DNA from: Bugula neritina
Lineage: Eukaryota; Bryozoa; Gymnolaemata; Cheilostomatida; Bugulidae
Length of the DNA stretch: 64,000 bases
Direction of reading: 5' to 3'
NCBI GenBank assembly: GCA_964035545.1
Contig: OZ037771.1
Span: forward strand, 15,350,289 to 15,414,288
The notes below the pieces were generated by a model. That model made no database searches. It had not been told where the DNA came from and saw only the letters and a program-made list of their open reading frames with translations. Below are positions 56,701 through 64,000 of the stretch, one piece after another. The position numbers were made by a program, and so were the translations under genes. Position 1 is the stretch's first letter, and each line of letters opens with the position of its first letter.

Positions 56701-58219
56701 CAGCAGGAAAACTCGGAGACAGTTTCCGCTACTTTTTCGCTGACTAACAACTCTGTCACTGAAGCTATGTGGAATCACAAGTTTACACTATGCTATAAGG
56801 TCACCCTGAGTACCAACTCATTGCAATGCACGCTTGATGTCAACAACACAGGTGGGTACTACTTGCTTCTCTAATTGAAATTTGTCGCGCTAAGATTTCT
56901 TCAACAAGTTTATTCACTATGACAGGAGATTTTTAATTTTAGGTGACACTGTGTTTGATTTCACAACTTTGCTGCATACATATATAAAGGTCAATGACAT
57001 ACACTCGGCTGCTGTGACTAATTTACATGATATGCAGTACATTGATAAGGTTGGTGTTACAAGGTGCCATATTACGTTAGTGTCCCTCAGCAAGTCATTG
57101 TTGATTAGTAAGGACAGTTTAAGTAGCTAGAAAGGACAGTTCAAGTAGCTAGAAAGGACAGTTCAAGTAGCTAGTAAGGACAGTTCAAGTAGCTAGTAAG
57201 GACAGTTCAAGTAGCTAGTAAGGACAGTTCAAGTAGCTAGTAAGGACAGTTCAAGTAGCTAGTAAGGACAGTTCAAGTAGCTAGTAAGGACAGTTCAAGT
57301 AGCTAGTAAGGACAGTTCAAGTAGCTAGTAAGGACAGTTCAAGTAGCTAGTAAGGACAGTTCAAGTAGCTAGTAAGGACAGTTCAAGTAGCTAGTAAGGA
57401 CAGTTCAAGTAGCTAGTAAGGACAGTTCAAGTAGTTAGTAAGAACAGTTCAAGTAGCTAGTAAGGACAGTTCAAGTAGCTAGTAAGGACAGTTCAAGTGA
57501 CTAGTAATTAAGTGTGTTATTGAGTAAACAAATTAAGTTTGAAATAAACTCCAGTATCTTCAAACAAGATGTCAAACTAATTTAATAATATTGGTGATAG
57601 TTGGTTATCCAAGATTTGTATTGTATTCAGGGTTTGGGGGGTCGGGAGAGCCCGCATTTCTGACCACAGTTTTATTTCTGTGGTTGTAGCTAAAAGGAGG
57701 AGCAGAATTTAGAGAGAAGAGGCAGTTGGTGGATGCAGTGAATGGAGCTGACAGGTGTGTGGCATGTGCTTGTATTGTGTTGACACTATGACACCAGTAT
57801 CATGTTTCTAGTTTAAACTATGACACCATGTCTATGCTGTAGTGTGTACATAAATACTGGAGACATGCATGTGGTATCAGGATGTGAGGACAACTCTCGC
57901 ATATCAATCTCCAAAGTCAACCTTCCAGACACAGGTAAGTGTAACTTGTCAATCCTGGTTCACTCCAACCAACCGTCATCTCTTCCCTTACATAATCATA
58001 TCCTATAAGAACTGCCAGTCAAGCAGAGTTTGTAATACAATACTTTCAGTTATTTGGAACCCCTGGGCAGAGAGCGCAGCCAAAATGGCCGACTTTGGTG
58101 ATGAGGAGTACCAGAATATGATCTGCGTGGAACCCGGCGCCGTGAGCGACCGGGTGGTGCTGCAACCCGGGGATTCTAAACACTTCGGGCAGGACCTCCA
58201 GGTTGTGTCTCTTCAATGA
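53783..58219 (+). CDS. glucose-6-phosphate 1-epimerase-like (hexose-6-phosphate mutarotase), 275 aa
   Basis: Eight exons: 53783-53892, 54239-54297, 54435-54511, 56704-56851, 56943-57049, 57690-57754, 57843-57934 and 58050-58219. They sum to 828 nt in phase. The fold is the galactose-mutarotase beta-sandwich. Landmarks are VSVNLFGATVTSWI, AIRGGIPVVFPNFGPWPLGP, the catalytic-site QHGFAR (His about 68), LLHTYIKVNDI (second His), VIWNPWAESAAKMADFGDEE and MICVEPG (catalytic Glu about 247). This matches the YMR099C/hexose-6-phosphate mutarotase group, which interconverts alpha and beta anomers of glucose 6-phosphate in the cytosol. The donor after exon 3 (cat|gtgggt) was set by phase, and the exon 4 acceptor could also be three bases later. 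Intron 3 (54512-56703) holds a 1.9-kb palindrome and intron 5 a minisatellite. The gene is convergent with the WD-repeat gene. Confidence 0.9.
55220..55595 (+). repeat. three tRNA-like modules in the left arm
   Basis: Three segments of about 72 bp each combine a tRNA D-arm/A-box-like motif with a B-box. At about 55220-55292: tggtgctagtgg and gggttcaagcc. At about 55363-55440: tggtgctggtggtagagc and gggttcaaccc. At about 55524-55595: agaggtagcgctct and ccggttcgattcc. The first two are followed by T-runs that could end Pol III transcription. D-arm and T-arm pairing is plausible in modules 1 and 2, but anticodon stems are poor, so these are tRNA-derived sequences (SINE-head-like) and not functional tRNAs. 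Confidence 0.6.
55795..56173 (-). repeat. three tRNA-like modules in the right arm (mirror copies)
   Basis: Reverse-complement copies of the left-arm modules at about 55795-55868, 55952-56024 and 56098-56173. They carry a few substitutions, such as tttagtaac changed to tatagtaac in the module nearest the outer edge. Confidence 0.6.
57105..57505. repeat. 22-bp minisatellite, about 18 copies
   Basis: Highly uniform units of agctagtaaggacagttcaa plus gt, in intron 5 (57050-57689) of the epimerase gene. The low divergence suggests recent expansion. Confidence 0.93.
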
Positions 58220-58861
58220 AGACGTATCTCATGTAACAATTCCACGGATATCAGCAGCCCGGCTTCATATAATATTATCATTTATTTTTATACTAACAAT
58301 TGAACGAATAAATATAAATATGTGACGTAGTTTCACTTTTTTTAAAAATAAATACATTTATCACAGTAATGCTGTTGATAGAATATTCTTTGTAAAGAGA
58401 TGCACAAAATATACATGAAGTATAAATACACCATAAAAACAATACAATAAATATTCTCATTATATGAAATCTATAAAATAAAGTAAGTTTCTACCACAAA
58501 AGGTTGGAGCCAACGAACCAGCCGCATGTGGGACACAGGCTAGTCTGATATATAATATATAGGATCTAATGGAAGTGTCAAGTAAGGATAACTTCCACTT
58601 GACAATAGTAGAGAATGGACGGAGTATTTAACTAACAAAACATATAAATACTACTTACACTAAAAACTAACAATAAAATAGAGAATTTGCCAGTTGCAGG
58701 TAAAGCTGTATGAACTACGTACTTCTGCAACACTGCGGTTGGCATGGCTAAAGCCCGAAATACAATTATAGTTAATGCCATCGTACATACTGTATAATAT
58801 GATGTAATCAACACCACCGTGCTAATTCCGTCTGCACTGTCATGGTGAACACATCTGGGAG

Positions 58862-61800
58862 TTATGCTCCCACATCCTCTGCCGAGTAGAAATCAAAAGG
58901 ATTATTCTTGTTGACTTTGAGTTGAGGGGGAGCTGGCTGCGGGCAAGTTGCCAAGTCGTAGCATCTCAGCATCTGGTACTCACTGGGACCTCCGCGGTCA
59001 GTCACTGTGTGTCTCAGCTTCTCGTGGCGCAACCTGGTAGAGAGAATATAACTCCAACTGAGGTGAAATAATGCTCAACACATGTATAATAAAGTGACAT
59101 GTATAGTAAAGTGACATGTACAGTAAAGTGACATGTGCAGTAAAGTGCCATGTATAGTAAAGTGACATGTACAGTATAGTGACATGTATAGTAAAGTGAC
59201 ATGTATAGTAAAGTGACATGTGCAGTAAAGTGACATGTGCAGTAAAGTGACATGTATAGTAAAGTGACAAGTATAGTAAAGTGACACATGCACAGTAAAG
59301 TGACATGTATAGTAAAGTGACATGTATAGTAAAGTGACATGTACAGTAAAGTGACATGTACAGTAAAGTGACATGTACAGTAAAGTGACATGTATAGTAA
59401 AGTGACATGTACAGTAAAGTGACATGTATAGTAAAGTGACATGTATAGTAAAGTGACATGTGCAGTAAAGTGACATGTATAGTAAAGTGACAAGTATAGT
59501 AAAGTGACACATGCACAGTAAAGTGACATGTATAGTAAAGTGACATGTATAGTAAAGTGACATGTACAGTAAAGTGACATGTACAGTAAAGTGACATGTG
59601 CAGTAAAGTGACATGTACAGTAAAGTGACATGTGCAGTAAAGTGACATGTATAGTAAAGTGACATGTATAGTAAAGTGACATGTACAGTAAAGTGACATG
59701 TACAGTAAAGTGACATGTGCAGTAAAGTGACATGTGCAGTAAAGTGACATGTATAGTAAAGTGACAAATGTACAACAGGTCATGTCCACATGAAATAGCA
59801 ACTTGATCACTCAAATAATATCCACAACAAATGATATACATGCAGTGAACTAATGATTTGGAGATGAGATAAACTTAACGAAGGTCTACACAGTTTGTCC
59901 ACAATTACAGCATCACCCATACGATTGATGTTTGCACACTTGAGTGAGAAATAGAACTGCCAAGTACAGACAGACAGAAGTGAAACAGGATATTATAGAG
60001 AGTTGTAAATATCATGTTGAAGGTTCCACGTAGGTTCATTGCTACACAACGAAGGTACACTAAGACTGGAAATTTAAAAAAAGAGTAATAGAAAATGTTA
60101 GAAAGTGAAGTTATACTTGTACATTAAATGAAAGTTTTAGAATTATATTATATCATCCTCATTTGTGGGATATTGTAAGACGAGGGAAAAAATCAACAGA
60201 AACACCACGTAAACCATAAGATCAAAGGGTAAGGTCAAAGAAATACCATGGCAACAGCTTGATATGTAGATACAAACTTTCAGTAGAGATTTTTATATAT
60301 ACTACTAGTAAAGAGTTTAGTTGAGTCGCACCACCATGTTCTCGGCAAACAATAGCAGTCAAATGATAGACAGGGTGATGGTGTTACCGCTAAGAGCGAG
60401 TGTGACTGAGCAGAATAGAGCTCAAGTGGGTGTGAACTACGAGTTGTTGTCGACGAATGGTTGAAAGTAAACAGTGAGAAAATACTAGGAGGTGAAAAAC
60501 TCAGATTGAGTGAAAACAACGGAAAGATAAACTGACAGAAAGAAAAGATGGAAGGAAAGAGTTACCTGATACCGCCATGTCTTGGGTCGTACGCACTCGT
60601 TGCTCTCACACTACTAAACACATATATTACAGAGTGTAGAGTTATCCTCTCAATATAGAGAGATATCACAGTACAGTGAGTATGCTCAACACTACCTAGA
60701 TGTAAACTCAGCCAACTTCCAGCAAACTTAAACTTCAGTGTATTCTCATAATATTCTGTTATGTGACAATCAGCAATACTAAACTAGCGGCAGAGTGTAA
60801 CAGACAGAAGGTGTAACCAGTCAATGCTATGCCTACATTGCAACAGGCGTACCTTTTACCAACTTTACGAGGAGCGGAGAAAGTTTTCTCTCGCAGCTGC
60901 TGGGCGATTGTGTCATCATCAACGTGAAACGTCTGTCTGGCGAGATTGAGTCGTGCCTGAACCTCTCTCTGGTACTCCTGAATATAATACAGTATTATAC
61001 AGTATATCACACAGTATTATACAGTATATCACGCCGTATTATACAGTATATCACACAATATTATATAGTATATTATACGGTATATCACACAGTATTATAC
61101 AATATATCACACAATATTATATAGTATATTATACAGTATATCACACAGTATTATACAGTATATCACGCCGTATTATACAGTATATCACACAGTATTATAC
61201 AGTATATCACACAGTATTATACAGTATATCACACAGTATTATACAGTATATCACACAGTATTATACAGTATATCACACAGTATTATACAGTATATCACAC
61301 AGTATTATACAGTATATCACACAGTATTATACAGTATATCACACAGTATTATACAGTACATCACACAGTATTATACAGTATATCACACAGTACTATACAG
61401 TATATCACACAGTATTATATAGTATATCACACAGTATTATACAGTATATTATACGGTATTATACAGTATATCACGCCGTATTATACAGTATATCACACGG
61501 TATTATACAGTATATCACACAGTATTATACAGCATATCACACAGTATTACACAGTATACCACACAGTATTATACAGTATATCACACAGTATTATACAGTA
61601 TACCACACAGTATTATACAGTATATCACACAGTATTATACAGTATATCACACAGTATTATACAGTATATCACACAGTATTATACAGTATATCACACAGTA
61701 TTATACAGTATATCACACAGTATATCACAGTATATCACACAGTATTATACAGTATATCACACAGTATTATACAGTATATCACACAGTATTATACAGTATA

Positions 61801-63789
61801 TCACACAGTATTACACAGTATACCACACAGTATTATACAGTATATCACACAGTATTATACAGTATACCACACAGCATTATACAGTATATCACACAGTATT
61901 ATACAGTATATCACACAGTATTATACAGTATATCACACAGTATTATACAGTATACCACACAGTATTATACAGTATATCACACAGTATATCACAGTATATC
62001 ACACAGTATTATACAGTATATCACACAGTATTATACAGTATATCACACAGTATTATACAGTATATCACACAGTATCATACAGTATATCACACAGTATATC
62101 ACACAGTATTATACAGTATATCACACAGTATTATACAGTATATCACACAGTATTACCTCCTCATCATCCGAGTTGTTGACGGAATCCTCGTGAACAACCT
62201 GCTGCATGTTTATTTTGCCCTTGATGACGTCATGCTCCGGCATCGACATCGGATCAATGAGCACATCAAAGGGAGCCATCGGGTGCTGCCAGGTGTTCTT
62301 GTTGTGGATGTCCCACGGCTCCGGCTGTCCAAATGTCCCTGGCAAAGTCACTTCTCATGTTATCACTAACACTCACTCACAGTCACTAGGAGTAACTTAT
62401 ACTCACTCACAGTCACTAGGAGTAACTTATACTCACTCACAGTCACCGAGAGTAACTTATACTCACTCACAGTCACTAGGAGTAACATATACCCACTCAC
62501 AGCCACTAGGAGTAACTTATACTCACTCACAGTCACTGAGAGTAACTTATACTCACTCACAGTCACTAGGAGTAACTTATACTCACTCACAGTCACTGGG
62601 AGTAACTTATACTCACTCACAGTCACTAGGAGTAACTTATACTCACTCACAGTCACTAGGAGTAACTTATACTCACTCACAGTCACTGGGAGTAACTTAT
62701 ACTCCCTCACAGTCACTAGGAGTAACTTATACTCACTCACAGTCACTAGGAGTAACTTATAGTATACCTATGTAGTCTCCATCCTTGTTCCACAGTCTGA
62801 CAGAGCAGTCGTTAGAAGCAGTTATCAGTAACTTATACTCGTCTATGAAGTCCAGACTGTTGATTATCTCCACATGAGCCCTCCACGTGGTGATTACTGT
62901 AAGTTATGAGAGCACTTAGTACTGCTGCACTATAATAATACTGTAATGTAACTTCAACCAAATAGAACACAATGTGGCCTAGGAACCTTAATACTCTCAA
63001 TACATACATTCAGGGGGGGTTGTCTCCCTCTCGCACAGGGCGTATGTGCTCACGTTCCAGCAGTGTACAAAACCAAAGTTGTCTCCACTATACAGTATTT
63101 GATCTCCGCCATTTAGTACTAGTGTGGTAATCATTACACCAGGGTGTTTGCTCTAGAAGTCATTGGAAAGATCTGATTAGTTTAGTATACAGTATGCTAT
63201 AGTATAGTATGGTATACAGTATAGCATATAGCATAGTATAGCATATAGCACAGTATAGCATATAAAATAGTATAGCATATAGTATAGGATAGCATATAGT
63301 ATAGTATAGCATATAGCACAGTATAGCATATAAAATAGTATAGCATATAGTATAGGATAGCATATAGTATAGTATAGCATATAGCATAGGATAGTATATA
63401 GTATAGTATAGCATATAGCACAGTATAGCATATAGTATAGTATAGCATATAGTATAGTATAGCATATAGTATAGTATAGCATATAGTATAGTATAGCATA
63501 TAGTATAGTATAGCATATAGCACAGTATAGCATATAGTATAGTATAGCATATAGTATAGTATAGCATATAGTATAGTATAGCATATAGTATAGAATAGCA
63601 CCAAAGTCTTAGTAGTGGTTCAATAAACTCAACTCACTCCTTTAAACTTGGCTAAAAGGTGGCCACCCTGAAACACGTTCCAGAAATGTATGTAGCCCCT
63701 GGGACCAGAGGATATGAGAGAAGCCGCATCTTTATTATACGCTCTGGTCTTCATAAATGCAGTCTGGTTAACCGTACCGTCTCCGTCCA
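58862..63789 (-). CDS. WD40-repeat protein of the WDR49/WDR64-like group, 5' end outside the window
   Basis: Seven minus-strand exons are in the window: 63638-63789, 63008-63152, 62768-62896, 62157-62338, 60853-60977, 60566-60610 and 58862-59033. They give about 315 residues in phase; the first codon shown is split with an exon beyond 64000. WD repeats are seen as ISSGPRGYIHFWNVFQGGHL, LYSGDNFGFVHCWNV and LLITASNDCSVRLWNKDGDY. These are followed by IGTFGQPEPWDIHNKNTWQH and a C-terminal extension with no WD repeats (QREVQARLNLARQTFHVDDD, then basic segments, ending FDFYSAEDVGA). The GTFGQ...W...QHP pattern after the last repeat is what I associate with WDR49/WDR64/EFCAB8-type proteins, some of which are found in cilia or testis. 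The EF-hand part, if any, would be upstream. Three of its introns are minisatellites. Confidence 0.78.
59085..59765. repeat. 17-bp minisatellite, about 40 copies
   Basis: Units agtaaagtgacatgtat with tgta/tgtg/taca variants lie in the intron 59034-60565, starting about 50 bp from the acceptor. All three minus-strand frames are open (Tyr-Met-Ser-Leu-Tyr-Cys-Thr-Cys-His-Phe type); these are not proteins. The rest of the intron (59766-60565) shows nothing distinctive. Confidence 0.94.
60985..62150. repeat. 22-bp minisatellite, about 53 copies, forming a whole intron
   Basis: Units cagtattatacagtatatca plus ca run essentially from acceptor to donor of the intron 60978-62156 on the minus-strand gene. 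The 408-residue plus-strand frame through it is a periodic artefact. Confidence 0.95.
62370..62765. repeat. 30-bp minisatellite, about 13 copies, forming most of an intron
   Basis: Units of ctcacagtcactaggagtaa plus cttatactca. On the gene strand each unit contains gtgagtgagtataag, a good 5' splice-site match, and the array starts about 12 bases after the real donor (62767). Confidence 0.94.
63180..63600. repeat. 17-bp minisatellite, about 25 copies
   Basis: Units of gcatatagtatagtata with cac/aaa variants fill most of the intron 63153-63637 of the WD-repeat gene. All three minus-strand frames are open artefacts. Confidence 0.93.
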
Positions 63790-64000
63790 CTGCAAGAGAG
63801 AGAGAGTTGGTACACAGTCTAAGGCAAGCAGTCCACTGGTACTCAAATTATGTCTTAAAGCAAACAGAAATGTGAAGCTGGTTTAGAATTGGAACAAAAT
63901 ACAAACAGAAACAACTCAGAGAGCAGCTAAAGAGTGAAAAGTAGAAACAAAAAGCAGCAGCGCAAGGGCCTGTCGAGTGCAGTATGTTATGTAATATAAT
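63790..64000. other. partial intron of the WD-repeat gene at the window edge
   Basis: Begins (gene strand) with the acceptor ctctctcttgcag before 63789. No further exon can be recognised before the end of the window. Confidence 0.5.

Noticed and set aside
58998-59841. Three overlapping minus-strand frames of 230-275 residues
   Set aside because: All three frames are open because of the 17-bp tandem repeat; no non-periodic sequence supports a protein.
60953-62179. 408-residue plus-strand reading frame
   Set aside because: It is a translation of the 22-bp minisatellite inside an intron of the minus-strand WD gene; the peptide is purely periodic.

Overview
The window is nuclear DNA from an animal. 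The genes are split by GT-AG introns and encode metazoan proteins: PTGR3, SCOC, B4GAT1, an ARHGEF10/17-type RhoGEF, a WDR49-like WD protein, and a receptor of the cAMP-receptor-like class. The DNA is AT-rich and unusually full of minisatellites. The receptor type and compact layout would fit an early-branching animal such as a sponge, but this is only an inference. Exon models were built by hand from splice signals, reading phase and remembered family conservation; no database was searched.

Layout from left to right: a small two-membrane-span protein (382-2033, +); PTGR3 15-oxoprostaglandin 13-reductase (4615-7280, -); an 11-exon seven-transmembrane receptor (10629-19663, +) with a dead Tc1/mariner transposon in one intron; an unrecognised single-span membrane protein with a long Ser/Arg-rich tail (20691-23595, -); a gene-poor stretch with a TTAA-flanked MITE, fold-back repeats and a perfect 96-bp palindrome (23.6-28.2 kb); two tandem paralogues that look like small GTPases without nucleotide-binding motifs but with intact CaaX ends (29241-30015 and 31810-32819, +), with an unexplained exon pair between them; a 24-exon RhoGEF (33556-47239, +); SCOC (48211-48842, -); a LINE reverse-transcriptase remnant (about 49.4-49.9 kb); intronless B4GAT1 (51756-52949, +); a glucose-6-phosphate 1-epimerase-like gene (53783-58219, +) with a 1.9-kb palindrome in intron 3; and a WD-repeat gene running off the right edge (58862-63789, -).

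The genes do not form one pathway. The recurring theme is structural. At least a dozen introns consist mostly of a minisatellite private to that intron. Many arrays start at or within about 30 bp of the 5' splice site, and in one case every repeat unit carries a copy of GTAAGT. Most long uninterrupted reading frames in the window are translations of these arrays, not genes.

The best candidates for something new are the tandem CaaX pseudo-GTPase-like pair, the splice-site-anchored arrays, and the palindrome carrying three tRNA-like modules in each arm.
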